DNA from: Microglena sp. YARC
Taxonomy: Eukaryota; Chlorophyta; Chlorophyceae; Chlamydomonadales; Chlamydomonadaceae
Assembly (NCBI GenBank): GCA_022414725.1
Contig: CM039463.1
Location: 84,976,620 to 85,040,619 of the forward strand
Length of the DNA: 64,000 bases
Reading direction: 5' to 3'
The translations under genes and the position numbers were made by a program. Of the stretch, positions 30,814 through 41,769 are shown piece after piece (position 1 is the stretch's first letter; each line of letters opens with the position of its first letter). A model generated the notes under the pieces. That model ran no database searches, was not told where the DNA came from, and saw only the letters and a list, made by a program, of their open reading frames with translations.

Positions 30814-30830
30814 AAGAAAGAAAGAACAAG
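30641..30830. repeat. (GAAA)n microsatellite
   Basis: About 190 bp of nearly pure GAAA tetramers with rare GGAA and GATA variants. Confidence 0.97.
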
Positions 30831-30846
30831 TAGTATGTCTTATTAC

Positions 30847-31576
30847 TAGGGTTGGGCCGACATAATATACGTGTATATGTATAAATACGCCGTATATTTT
30901 TTTCTCAAATCGACCTTATATACGTCGTATACAAAACGTATAGTCTGTACTTCAAGAAGTACAGCACACGTCCCGGCACTTAACTTTCTTGGTTTTCATT
31001 ATATGTTTGATTTAGATAGCTAATTGGAAAGCTTTTGACCTCCTCTATCACAATATGCAATAAAAATCACCATTCACACGCATTATTTTATACAAATTTG
31101 GCCTAATGGTTGATCTAGATAGCCAGGATGGCACACATATCTGAGCGCCACCTAGCCTTCCATTCCACAAGCTGTGCTCCTACGTGGGCTTGAAAGATTG
31201 ATGGTGCAAGCCTAGTGCAATGTGAACATGGACAAAATTGCAATACCGTTATGTACTTATATTATTATACACTCATACAGTTATGATAGACCAACTGGCT
31301 TTTAATGGCTCCCTTAGATTGGCACCGCGCTTTCTGGTCGTTATTTCTTTTCTGAGATTTGGACAACCTAAACTTGCCAGATTATTTTTCTGAGAGTTGA
31401 TATGTGATGCCAATGAAATTAGCTACGCAGCAATACCTTAAAACCATGTAAAAGTATTTTCTCAAGAAGTGCCTAATTTTCCTATACGTTTTTATACGTT
31501 TATATGTATACGTTTATACGTTTATACGTTTATATGGCTTATAAAAATAAAAATATACGTTTGCTTCCCAACCCTA
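30847..31576. mobile_element. M6 non-autonomous hAT-like element (730 bp)
   Basis: Ends TAGGGTTGGG and CCCAACCCTA with identical flanking octamers CTTATTAC. AT-rich, with TATACGT repeats near both ends. No transposase frame. It is inserted in a copy of the AGTAGTATGTCTTATTACGA repeat, whose halves flank it. Confidence 0.85.
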
Positions 31577-31760
31577 CTTATTACGAAAGAAAGAACAAGT
31601 AGTAATGTCTTATTACGAAAGAAAGAAAGAAAGAAAGAACAAGTAGTATGTCTTATTACGAGGCGTGAGGTTGAGGTGGCCAGCCCGTATGCTTGCACTG
31701 GGGCCAACCACCAAACATGCAAATATGCTAGTGGTAGTTTCAATTAGTCCTTCCTGTTAA
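31577..31760 (+). repeat. GGCGTGAGGTTGAGG dispersed repeat (possible SINE)
   Basis: ACAAGTAGTATGTCTTATTA then CGAGGCGTGAGGTTGAGG then CTTGCACTGGGGCCAACCACC. Related copies at 33817, 33925, 62540 and, inverted, at 355 and 15790. AAATAAATAAATAG often precedes it. Confidence 0.55.
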
Positions 31761-32204
31761 TCTATAACTTTTCTTGATTGTTCGAGGTTGGGCTGGTCCC
31801 TTGACTAGTTAGCTACCCCTGGACTGTAAGATTCACATGCTCGGGTGGGTGCTTGCCAGGTTAGTGTTAACGGAAAGGGACCAGTGTCTTTACGTAGCAC
31901 CATGGTGCTCCTAGCATCCTTCATGGTGCTCCTAGCATCCTTCATGGTGCTGTTAGCATCTTTCATGTTTGTGGGGAGGGGGGGGGGGGGTGGGGTTTTG
32001 GGGGGGGGGGGGTGCTTGTTAGCATCCTTCATGGTGCTGTTAGCATCTTCATGGTGCTCCTAGGCATACTACTTCATGGTGCTCCTAGCGGCTTTTGTGG
32101 CCGCCCTCAAAGCAACCCAAAGCTCCATGGAGTGGTAGGGGCAACCCCCAAACAACCAAGGTACATAATTTTAGCACTTGGTGCTACAAGGGGCACCATC
32201 AAAA
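31761..32204 (+). repeat. CATGGTGCTCCTAGCATCCTT repeats
   Basis: Seven or eight units of TTCATGGTGCTCCTAGCATC around a poly-G block at about 31978-32012. No gene. Confidence 0.7.
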
Positions 32205-32400
32205 CAAGTCCTAGGCGTCGCAAGCGACGCGAAAATTGGCAGAGACTGTTGGCTATCGAGCAAGGTGGGCACCCGGAATCGAGTGCAGCAGACCAAGCCC
32301 GGGTTACGACTGGGCCAGGGCCAGTTAGAGCCAGGGTTTCTTATGGTGGGTCAGACGGTTGTGACAAATGGGCAACGGGTGACCTTGGGAACTCCGCCCC
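32205..32400 (-). repeat. Family-E dispersed repeat
   Basis: Minus copy with CCTAGGCGTCGCAAGCGACG and AAAATTGGCAGAGACTG. More diverged than the copies at 40302 and 62955. Confidence 0.5.
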
Positions 32401-32657
32401 CACATCGTCTATCCACAAACCACCACCATACGCACTAGCGCCACCCACGCACCCCACCACCACCACACCACCACACACGCACCAGCACCACCAACCACCA
32501 CGCACCAACACCACATCACCCACGCACCACCACGCACCAAACCAACCCACCTCCTCGCACCTAACACAACCAACACCACACCCACCTCCATGCACCATGG
32601 CACCCCACGCACCACCTCCACGCACCACCACCACACCACACCACCGTCACTAACACC
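32401..32657 (+). repeat. CACCACGCACCA microsatellite
   Basis: C/A-rich simple sequence on the plus strand, upstream of the SCAMP-like coiled-coil exon. Confidence 0.8.
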
Positions 32658-32844
32658 TAGGGAACGGGCAAATCATATAAGTGTTTGAAAAACTAATATT
32701 AACTAACATTATTAATAAGTTTCAACAATAATATTCGTTTAAAAATAAAAACGAAATTTTCTGGTGAGACAGGCTCGTCCAACTATATTATCATACTATT
32801 ATTTAATATTTTTATTCACTAATATTATTAACATAGCCAACCTA
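32658..32844. mobile_element. M3 MITE (187 bp)
   Basis: TAGGGAACGGGCA...GCCAACCTA with identical flanking octamers CTAACACC. The interior has AATATTA palindromes and TTCTGGTGAGA shared with the copy at 2735. Confidence 0.85.
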
Positions 32845-32870
32845 CTAACACCACCACAAGGCAGGAAAGG

Positions 32871-32930
32871 AACTCCTTGCAGGAAGCTGAGCTTAAGAAA
32901 AAGATGGCAGAGCTAACTGAGTGGAAGAAA
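32871..32930 (+). CDS. Probable SCAMP coiled-coil exon
   Basis: After CAAGGCAG the frame reads ERNSLQEAELKKKMAELTEW, a charged heptad-like helix of the kind that precedes the KNWP segment in secretory carrier membrane proteins. A TAG follows after KKI; one base less would keep the frame open, and this part of the assembly shows many small indels, so the exon end is uncertain. The next SCAMP-like exon on the same strand is at 34709. Confidence 0.4.
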
Positions 32931-33484
32931 ATTTAGTCGCCAAAGGGCGCTGTGTAGTCTGCTAGCCCCCATTCAACAAATCTGGGTAGCTCTGCTGTGC
33001 TATTAGTCAACTGCGCTGCTAATAGTAGACTGCGCTGTGTAGCGCTGTGCAGTCTGCTACTAGTCAATATATCTGAGTAGCGCTGCTGTGCTATTAGTCC
33101 ACTGCGCTGCTTATAGTATACTGCGCTGTGTAGCGCTGTGTAGTCTGCTAGTAGTCTACAAATCTGGGTTCTGCAGCTTTAGGGGCAGCTCCCCTGACTG
33201 GCTAGCCAGCCAAACCTGTGCAAACCTAGTGCACCTTGAAGCTTGCACCAGACCAGCGTCCTGTCCTGTTGCCATCTTGGGCTTGTCCAGTGGCTGGGAT
33301 CAGGGAGCTGCTGAAGACTGCTGCGGGCAGCGGAAAAGGAAGGCTGTGATGTAGCCTAGTGTTCCTTGAAGCAGATTACACAATCAGTTGTCCATAACTG
33401 CTGGAATATTTGGGTGTAGCTCAATGGCTGGCTAGGAAGCTGCCTAGAAAGCTTCTGCGAGCAGCTGAAAGGAAGGCTGGTGAT
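32931..33484 (+). repeat. GCGCTGTGTAGTCTGCTAG repeats and foldback fragment
   Basis: The block GCGCTGTGTAGTCTGCTAG with TCTGGGTAG recurs three to four times between 32948 and 33170. 33174-33345 is a foldback-family copy (GGGGCAGCTCCCCTGACTGG ... GGGAGCTGCTGAAGACTGC). Confidence 0.5.
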
Positions 33485-33781
33485 CAGGGTAACTACATTT
33501 TGTCAAATTGGTCAGCACATCAACTCTTAAAGCGATACGAACGTCAAATTGTCAGTGCTTTGTAGTGCTAAAGCGCTAAAAACAGCGCGCTGCGCCCACA
33601 GGGGGTTGTAAAAACTGCGCGAAACGCGCAGTGGAGCTCAAAAAATATGCGCAAAATTTGGCGCATGCTCGCGACGCTTTGGTAGCACCTTGAGGGTACC
33701 TCATCAGCTCACAGGACGCGACAGCCAACATCGAGGTGCCAAGCCCGGTTGTTGCTGCCGTGCGTGCTATGTAGTACCCTG
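33485..33781 (+). mobile_element. M1 MITE with internal insertion (297 bp)
   Basis: CAGGGTAACTAC...GTAGTACCCTG. The typical M1 interior is followed by about 100 extra bases (CTCATCAGCTCACAGGACGC). These are the reverse complement of sequence flanking the M1 copy at 17247, so the element seems to have captured neighbouring DNA. Target-site duplication unclear. Confidence 0.6.
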
Positions 33782-33816
33782 CGTGATATGATCCCATAGC
33801 TATCAGCTGCATGGAT

Positions 33817-34335
33817 TAAATAAATAAATAGTAGCGCCTTATTATGAAGGCGTGAGGTTGAGGGGCCAGCCTGCTTGCTTTGCACTGGGGCCAACCACAA
33901 AATGCCAGTCCACAAACTAATAAAAAAATGGTAACGGCGCTTATTTTCGAGGTGTGAAGTTGAGGGGCAGCCCGTTTGCTTGTCACTGGTGCCAACCACC
34001 GACGTGACTAAGTGAAGTAGGTTTCTCAAGTAGTTTTTCTTTTCCAGCTAAAAGCAGCAGCTTCTAGGCAGCTCCTTGACTGGCTATTCATCAAGCCAAA
34101 GCTAATGCAACCTAGTGTATCTGGAAGCTGACGAATCGCTGTCCCAGACCTGTTGAATCTGGGGTTAGCCCAGTGGCTAGTTCAGGTGGCTTGCCTAGAA
34201 GCTGCTCGTAGCTGAAACAATAATCATCTGGTCGCAGCCTGTTGACATCTTGGGCTTAGCCAGTGGCTAGTTCAGGTAGCTGCCTAGAAGCCTGCTCGTA
34301 GCTGAAAACAATAACTATGGTGTTTACTACAACCC
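33817..34335 (+). repeat. Two GGCGTGAGGTTG repeats and two foldback copies
   Basis: GGCGTGAGGTTGAGGGGCCA at 33850 and a diverged copy near 33945, then foldback elements at 34047-34215 and a partial copy to 34310. Single-base differences are frequent, as if from uncorrected long reads. Confidence 0.5.
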
Positions 34336-34708
34336 ATGTCCTGTTCCACTAGAAGCAACCACCACCATTATCACCGCCACGCCCACATACCACCACCATT
34401 ACCACGGCCACCACCATTATCACACGCCAATCCACTGCACCACCATTACTACCACGACCGACCATACCACCCACCATTACCACCACCACCACCATTATCA
34501 CCACCCCACACGTCACTGCCACTACCATTACCAATTACCACCCCATCACCACCACCACCACCCCACGTTCACACCATTACCACCCACCGACACCACCACC
34601 ACCACTACGTCTCACCACCACACCATTACCACACCAACCACCAATCCACACCACCTGTCCACCACCAGTACCACCACCACCACACCACCACCACCAGCCG
34701 CACAATCA
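34336..34708 (+). repeat. CACCACCATTACCA microsatellite
   Basis: C/A-rich simple sequence immediately upstream of the SCAMP-like exon acceptor, encoding only His/Pro/Thr pseudo-frames. Confidence 0.85.
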
Positions 34709-34896
34709 GGTGCCAAAGGGGCAATAATCAAGAAGAAGAACTGGCCTGTGTGTTGGCCGATGAGGTACACACATATTTGAGGAGGTCGCCTGAGTCTTCA
34801 AGGCGCGTGGTGAAAGAGGTGTACATGGCATGGTATGGCCTCATCCTGTGCCTCAGTGTCAATCTGTTTTGTGCAAGCGCCATGTTGGGCACCTCG
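34709..34896 (+). pseudogene. SCAMP-like exon with frameshifts (first membrane segment)
   Basis: One frame reads AKGAIIKKKNWPVCWPM, matching the KNWPPFFP signature of SCAMPs. After an interruption another frame reads SPESSRRVVKEVYMAWYGLI then LCLSVNLFCASAML, matching the amphipathic segment and first transmembrane helix. The exon ends at a good donor (ACCTCG/GTGAGT). About two single-base indels separate the halves. Indels are common in 32-40 kb, so these may be sequencing errors rather than true inactivation. SCAMPs are four-helix membrane proteins of the secretory and endocytic routes. Confidence 0.6.
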
Positions 34897-35084
34897 GTGA
34901 GTTTACACCCTATACGCCTACACCCAACGCTAAACCCTATTCTGTGCAAGCGCTATTGTTGAGCACCTGGTGAAGTTTAAACCCTAAATTACACCCTAAA
35001 CCCTAAAACACTATTCTGTTTGCAAGCCACCTCTCCCTCCTCATCCTCCCCCCACCCCCTCTCTCTCTTCTCTCTCTCTCTTCA

Positions 35085-35138
<54 letters not shown>

Positions 35139-35374
35139 CATCAATACTCTCTCTCCCTCTCTCTCTACACACCACGCAAAGCACACACATACACTCACCA
35201 CACACTCACACGTGCATGCATCCTTGCACACGACAAGGATGCACAGGAAGACGCACACACACGACGCAAAGAACATTGAAACAAGCACTACACACGAGAC
35301 ACGGCACCACACACACACACACACCACAACAAGACTCAAAAAATTGAACCAAGCACACACACACGCACAGCACA

Positions 35375-35421
<47 letters not shown>

Positions 35422-35547
35422 ACACAAACGTACAGACGCAAACACATTGGGAAACCAGCACACAATGAAACGCAGCACACGCAGATGCAAACACAATTCA
35501 AAAAAGCATGCACAGTATTCTGCTTTTCGCTCCTTTTCGTGCAGAAC
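34897..35547 (+). repeat. Donor copies, (CT)n and (CA)n
   Basis: TTTTGTGCAAGCG...GGCACCTCGGTGAGTTTACAC from the exon end recurs at about 34941-34985 and in part near 35010. Then a (TC)n run (35055-35165) and (CA)n runs, the longest at about 35376-35420. Confidence 0.65.
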
Positions 35548-35673
35548 ACGCCAAGCTCCAAGGCATTAAGCACCACATTACAATGACCGCGCTCCTAGGC
35601 ACCGCAATGTCATTTGTCGAGGCCTCCATTCGTAATTGGGGTCTAAATGGAAAGTGGGAAGCGAAGAAAAAAC
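35548..35673 (+). CDS. Candidate exon (possibly the SCAMP C-terminal part)
   Basis: After TTTTCGTGCAG the frame reads HAKLQGIKHHITMTALLGTA, then MSFVEASIRNWGLNGKWE and AKKKRR. A hydrophobic stretch with FVEA followed by a basic tail resembles the end of the last SCAMP helix, but similarity is weak. The 3' limit is not clear; GTGCATAC repeats begin right after. Confidence 0.3.
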
Positions 35674-36872
35674 GACGTGCATACATAAAACCCGTCGCAA
35701 AAACACATATATTTACCCACACAATAATCCCGATACATCCAACTGCCAGACACGCATACATACATCGCACACATATGAACATATATTCATGCACGACGCG
35801 CATACATGCTCGCCAGGCGCACCAAACATTTCATCGCGCACATTACACTATACATGTATAGATGCAAGACACACATACATACTTTTGCCACACGTATGTA
35901 CGCTACACCATACCATACATGCAAAGACGCGCATACATTGGCATGCCAGGAACGCGCAAATACATCGCACACCATACACATACATGAGCATGCAAGAGAC
36001 ACATACATACTTTGCACACGTTGTACACGCACATATACATACATTGCAAGACGTGAATTACATGCATGCCAGATCGCGCCAAAGCTATATTACATTCGCC
36101 TACAAACAATACTAATCGGCCAATGTGCACGCAAACAATAGCACAGAAGCCGCAATCATCACCTACACGTGCATAATCTTAGATCTATCCAGTATTCTTA
36201 GTCCGCGTAGACTGCCAATCCATTACCACCGTGTATCTGTCAGGGAAGTATCAAGCTGGCGCTCAACATGCACAATATTATATACCGATAGTATAGTATA
36301 TATATTATGATTATATATATAATATATAGATATATATACTATACTTATATATTAAATATACATACATACATACAGTATCTAACTATATACAATCATACAT
36401 ACATTACAAAGCAATACATAATATATATAATACATAATAACACTAATACTATAAATCCATAGTATATACAGTTATCACTATTAACATATATATACATCAC
36501 ATATATACATAATAATATACAATAACACATATAACATATAAAATAGTTTTTTTTATATATACATAAACATACTATACATATATTAATAATATATATATTA
36601 CCTCATATATATATATATAATGTATACTATATATACATATAATACATAATTATATATATGGTTACATTATACATATATACATATAATATATATATGTTAT
36701 AACATATGTATATTAATGTATACATATTACTATGATATACATATGTATGATATGTATATATGTATATAGTGTATATTATTTTATGTATATTATGTATATA
36801 TGTAATATATGTATGAATATGTATGTAATATGTATTATATACATACATGTGATATATACATACATGTATATA
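35674..36872. repeat. ACATACAT and TATATA simple repeats
   Basis: 35690-36120 is rich in CACATACATA/CATGCA; 36290-36872 is almost pure AT-rich dinucleotide sequence running into the gap. No gene. Confidence 0.85.
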
Positions 36873-37872
36873 NNNNNNNNNNNNNNNNNNNNNNNNNNNN
36901 NNNNNNNNNNNNNNNNNNNNNNNNNNNNNNNNNNNNNNNNNNNNNNNNNNNNNNNNNNNNNNNNNNNNNNNNNNNNNNNNNNNNNNNNNNNNNNNNNNNN
37001 NNNNNNNNNNNNNNNNNNNNNNNNNNNNNNNNNNNNNNNNNNNNNNNNNNNNNNNNNNNNNNNNNNNNNNNNNNNNNNNNNNNNNNNNNNNNNNNNNNNN
37101 NNNNNNNNNNNNNNNNNNNNNNNNNNNNNNNNNNNNNNNNNNNNNNNNNNNNNNNNNNNNNNNNNNNNNNNNNNNNNNNNNNNNNNNNNNNNNNNNNNNN
37201 NNNNNNNNNNNNNNNNNNNNNNNNNNNNNNNNNNNNNNNNNNNNNNNNNNNNNNNNNNNNNNNNNNNNNNNNNNNNNNNNNNNNNNNNNNNNNNNNNNNN
37301 NNNNNNNNNNNNNNNNNNNNNNNNNNNNNNNNNNNNNNNNNNNNNNNNNNNNNNNNNNNNNNNNNNNNNNNNNNNNNNNNNNNNNNNNNNNNNNNNNNNN
37401 NNNNNNNNNNNNNNNNNNNNNNNNNNNNNNNNNNNNNNNNNNNNNNNNNNNNNNNNNNNNNNNNNNNNNNNNNNNNNNNNNNNNNNNNNNNNNNNNNNNN
37501 NNNNNNNNNNNNNNNNNNNNNNNNNNNNNNNNNNNNNNNNNNNNNNNNNNNNNNNNNNNNNNNNNNNNNNNNNNNNNNNNNNNNNNNNNNNNNNNNNNNN
37601 NNNNNNNNNNNNNNNNNNNNNNNNNNNNNNNNNNNNNNNNNNNNNNNNNNNNNNNNNNNNNNNNNNNNNNNNNNNNNNNNNNNNNNNNNNNNNNNNNNNN
37701 NNNNNNNNNNNNNNNNNNNNNNNNNNNNNNNNNNNNNNNNNNNNNNNNNNNNNNNNNNNNNNNNNNNNNNNNNNNNNNNNNNNNNNNNNNNNNNNNNNNN
37801 NNNNNNNNNNNNNNNNNNNNNNNNNNNNNNNNNNNNNNNNNNNNNNNNNNNNNNNNNNNNNNNNNNNNNNNN
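36873..37872. other. Assembly gap, 1,000 N
   Basis: Exactly 1,000 undetermined bases, which suggests a placeholder length. It lies between AT-rich simple sequence and the telomere-like array, both hard to assemble. Confidence 0.99.
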
Positions 37873-40020
37873 GGTTGTGTGTGTTGGTTTATGGTTGCAG
37901 ATAGGGCTTAGGGTTGTGGATAGGGCTTTGGGTTCATGATTGTGGATGCATGCATTTGCTTGTTGCGGTTGAGGTGCACACTATCTAGGCTGACAATATT
38001 CTCATGCCTACACACATGGCTGTAGATATGGTTTAGGGTTGTGGATAGTGCTTAGGGTTATGGATAGGGCTTTGGGTTTACGGTTGCGGATAGGGCTTAT
38101 GGTTGTGGATAGGGCTTTGGATTCGCATGGATTGTGATGCATACCATTTGCTCGTTGGCGGTTGAAGTGCACACTGCCTATCTGACAATATCTCTGATGC
38201 CTACACACATGGCTGCGGATATGGCTTAGGGTTGAAGATAGTGTTTAGGGTTATGGATAGGGCTTTGGGTTTAGGGTTGCGGATAGGGCTTATGGTTGTG
38301 GATAGGGCTTTGGGTTCATGGCTGTGGATGCATACATTTGCTTGTTAGGTTGAGGTGCACACTGTCTAGGCTGACGATGGTACTCGATGCCTACAACATG
38401 GTTTGCGGATTAGGGTTGTAGGGTTGTGGAATAGTGTTTAGGGTTTATGGATAGGAACTTTTGAAGTTTAATGGTTTGCGGTATAGGGCTTATGGTTGTG
38501 GAAAGGGCTTTGGGTTCATGGCTGTGGACTGCTATTCATTTGCTTCGTTGCGGTTGAGGTGCACACTGTCTAAGCTGACGATGTTCTCATGCCTACACAC
38601 ATAGTTTGTGGATATAGGGCGTTAGGGTTGTAAAAGGGGGTTTAGGGTTAGTTGGATATGGCTTTGGGGTTAGGGTTGTGGATACATGCATTAGCTCGTT
38701 GCGGTTGAGGTGTACTCAGTCGCGCACTGTCTAGGCTGACATTGTGCTCATGCATGCACAACTAGGTGTGGATAGGGTTTAGGGTTCAGAGTTCCGGGTA
38801 GGGTTTATGGTTTAGGTTTGTGGATAGGGTCTAGGGTTTAGGGTTGTGGAAACATGCATGGTTGTGGATACATGCATGGTTGTGGATACATGCATGGTTG
38901 TGGATATCATGCATGGCTCGTTGCAAATGTAGGTGCAACACTGTCTTGAAGCTGACAATGTTATCATGCCTACACATGGTTGTGGATAGGGTTTAGGGTT
39001 TAGGGTTATGGATACATGCATGGTTGTGGATAGGGCTTAAGGTTTAGGGGGGTGGATAACTCATTGGTTTGTGGTAGGGCTTATGGTTTAGGGGTTGTGG
39101 ATACATGCATGGTTGTGAATAAGTGTTTAAGGGTTGTAAATACACACATGGTTGTGGATAGGAAGATTCCGAGAGTATTCCACAGGATATAGTATACACA
39201 CATGGTTGTGGGATAGGGCTTTTAAGGGTTTAGGGTTGTAAATACACACATGGTTGTTGGATAGGGCTTAGGGTTTAGGGGTTGTAAATACACACATGGT
39301 TGTGGATAGGGCTTAGGGTTTAGGGTTGTAAATACACACATGGTTGTGGATAGGGCTTAGGGTTTAGGGGGGTGGATACACACATGGTTGTGGATAGGGC
39401 TTAGGGTTTAGGGTTGTAAATACACACATGGTTGTGGATAGGGCTTAGGGTTAGGGGGGTGGATACACACATGGTTGTGGATACGGGTTTATTAGTTTAG
39501 GGCGTGTGGATACATGCAGCTTGCCATTGCGGTTGAGGTGTTCAGACTAAAGCTGACAATGGTTCTCATACCTACACATCATGGTTGTGGAATAGGGCTT
39601 AGGGTTTAGGGGAGTGGATACATGCATTTGCTCGCTGTGGTTGAGATGTACTCAGTCTAATCTGACGATTTTCTCATGCCTACGCACTTGGTTGTGGATA
39701 TGGCTTAGGGTTTAAGGTTGTGGATACATGCTGAGTTGTGGATAGGGCTAGGGTTTAAGGTTGTGGATACATGGCATGGTTTGTGGATACGCGGAGGGCT
39801 TAGGGTTTGGTTGTGGATACATGAATGGTATTGTGGATAGGGCATAGGGATTAGGTTGTGATACATGCATGGTTTGTGGATAGGGCTTAGGGTTTAAGGT
39901 TGTGGATAGGGCTTAGGGTTTAAGGTTGTGGATACATGCATGGTTGTGGATAGGGCTTAGGGTTTAAGGTTGTGGATACATGCATGAGCTTGTTGTGGTT
40001 GAGGTGCACACTGTCTTACG
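37873..40020 (+). repeat. Telomere-like TTTAGGG-containing array
   Basis: Composite units of about 45-60 bp join GGGCTTAGGGTTTAGGGTTG with TGGATACATGCATGGTTGTG. A longer unit of about 150-300 bp adds GGTTGAGGTGCACACTGTCT...GCTGACAATG. TTTAGGG is the plant/green-algal telomere heptamer. Many single-base indels. No coding sequence. Confidence 0.85.
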
Positions 40021-40555
40021 TGACAAAGTTCTCATTCCTGCACACACAGATGTAAGTTTGTCAAGTTCGATATTGTATAGATAAATGCCTGCACACACGG
40101 TCCCCCGTGTATGGGCGCGTTCCATCTGTTGTGCACGCTGTCTAAGCTGACGATGTTCCCATGCCCATTTCCCACCTTCCCACCCACTGGTGAAATAACC
40201 ACGACAATTAGACTCTTGTTTTGGCGTAAAAAAACAAAAACAACAACAGCCAGTTTAGTCATCTGGTGTCTTACCCTTTGAAAGCGACACCACCGGTAGA
40301 TTTTTGGGCAAACCCCCCTTTTTGGGGGCGGGAGCCCCCAGGGTTACCCTATTGTCTGTTTTGTCCGACCGTCCGTGCGCCGAGCCAACTGACCGTAAAA
40401 TTGAAGCCTGACACGTCAGCCAACTGTCTCATTACTACCTGGCTTCGGTCATCACTAGTTGCCAACACACTTTGCCAATCATCCGCGTCGCTTGCGACGC
40501 TGCATAGGACTTGCCATTGTTATTTTACCAGTGGCCCTGCCTCGCCACCACCTAC
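40021..40555 (+). repeat. Spacer and family-E repeat (40302-40515)
   Basis: Family-E copy: GGGCAAACCCCCCTTTTTGG, CTGACACGTCAGCCAACTG and GCGTCGCTTGCGACGCTGCA. It lies in the CDKE gene's intron 2, just downstream of exon 2 on the minus strand. The next CDKE exon was not found to the left. Confidence 0.55.
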
Positions 40556-40614
40556 CGTAGCTCCCTCAACAGCATGATCTCTCTAACTGCCGTAACCGAA
40601 ATGCCATCTCCCTC
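40556..40614 (-). CDS. CDKE/CDK8-type kinase, exon 2
   Basis: A 59-nt exon after TGCAG, reading EGDGISVTAVREIMLLREL and ending CG at donor GTAGGT. It matches plant CDKE (KDGDGVSPTAIREIMLLREI), the segment holding the alpha-C helix with the conserved Glu of REIMLLREL. It joins exon 1 (41599-41769) in phase 0 to give KSGR-EGDG. Later exons encoding the rest of the kinase are not seen in the window; the next 500 bp and the telomere-like array contain none. Confidence 0.82.
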
Positions 40615-40904
40615 CTGCATTGATACATATATGAGCATGTTTGTGTATGTACATGTTTGTGGACACAATTCTCTAACTGCCGTAACTGAAATGCCATCTC
40701 CCCCCTGCATGAATACAGATATGTGCTTGTTTGTGTATGTACATGTTTGTAGACACAATTCTCTAACTGCCGTAACTGAAATGCCATCTCCCCCCTGCAT
40801 GAATACAAATATGTGCTTGTTTGTGTATGTACATGTTTTTGGACAAAACTCTGTAACTGCCGCAACCGAAATGCCATCTCCCTCCTGTATGAGTTGCACA
40901 CATA
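40615..40904 (-). repeat. 91-bp array of CDKE exon-2 acceptor copies
   Basis: Three further copies, on the minus strand, of the acceptor CATGCAG plus the first 34 nt of exon 2 (GGAGATGGCATTTC(A/G)GTTAC), each then diverting into TTGTGTCCACAAACATGTAC. They lie upstream of the real exon in transcription order. Confidence 0.85.
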
Positions 40905-41020
40905 GCATTGATGATGATGATGGAGGTGGAGATGATGATGATGATGATGATGTTGGTGGTGGGCGTGATGATGATCGTGGAGATTGTGATGATGGTGAAG
41001 ATGGTGATGATGGTGGAGAA

Positions 41021-41063
<43 letters not shown>

Positions 41064-41133
41064 GTGGTGGTGGAGATGGTGGTGGTGATTGTGATTGTGG
41101 TGGTTGTGGTGATGGTGGTGGTGTGGTGCTGCT

Positions 41134-41168
<35 letters not shown>

Positions 41169-41170
41169 AT
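40905..41170. repeat. GATGAT/GGTGGT microsatellite
   Basis: Triplet-rich run within CDKE intron 1; C/A-rich on the gene's strand. Long acidic or His-rich frames here are not genes. Confidence 0.9.
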
Positions 41171-41598
41171 TTTCTCCCTCCTGCATGACTTGCAAACACG
41201 GCACATGGCTCATTCAACAGCCAATTGCAATTACAGTACCCTATTGTCATATACAGACCATAGATGACCCAAGACAAGCCCGCTTCACAGCACCCTGAGG
41301 GCGTCTTCCATTCTTCCAACCATCCTCAAAGTTTCATGTTAAGCGATTAAATCAATGCGGCAATGAATTAAGGGGGGGGGGGGGGGGGGGGCAGGGCATC
41401 AGTGACATGCAGGACAACCAGATATGTGGTGCATAAGCAGCATTAAAAAGCTTCAGGAATATGCAGGGATACCGAGGTATGGCATACATTGCCTTTCAAA
41501 TATGGTGCATGTCCATCATGACAAGGCATCAGTCACATGCTGCAAAACCAGATATAGCATGCAGTGAGTTCCGTATATGAATTAAGCTGAGTGCTCAC
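41171..41598 (-). other. CDKE intron 1, remainder
   Basis: Includes a poly-G run at about 41372-41391 and diverged repeats containing GACATGCAGG..AACCAGATAT. The donor GTGAGC of exon 1 lies at 41598. Confidence 0.45.
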
Positions 41599-41769
41599 CC
41601 TTCCAGACTTGAACTGCTTTATCGCATATCTCCGATGAGCATCCGGCTCCGACTTCTTCTTCGCGAGGAACACCCATCCATAGGTCCCCTCCCCGATCTT
41701 TTCGCCCTTCTCGAATTTCCTCCAGATAGAGTTCGGATCATTCTGGGCAGACGAGCCCTGAGTTTGCAT
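41599..41769 (-). CDS. CDKE/CDK8-type cyclin-dependent kinase, exon 1
   Basis: ATG at 41769 opens 57 codons: a short polar leader, then WRKFEKGEKIGEGTYGWVFL with the Gly-rich ATP loop (GEGTYG) and YAIKQFKSGR with the ATP-binding Lys of AIK. EKIGEGTYG-V(F/Y)LA and A(I/L)KxFK are diagnostic of plant CDKE / animal CDK8, the kinase of the Mediator CDK module, which acts with cyclin C in the nucleus to tune RNA polymerase II transcription. The start is supported by the short leader and the 340-bp divergent spacing to the AAA-ATPase gene. Confidence 0.88.

Noticed and set aside
36732..37939. Open frames spanning the N gap
   Set aside because: They consist of undetermined bases and AT dinucleotides.
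40552..41319. A 255-codon minus-strand protein ending in the CDKE exon-2 sequence
   Set aside because: Runs through a triplet microsatellite and three decoy copies; only the last 19 codons match the kinase and they join exon 1 by splicing.
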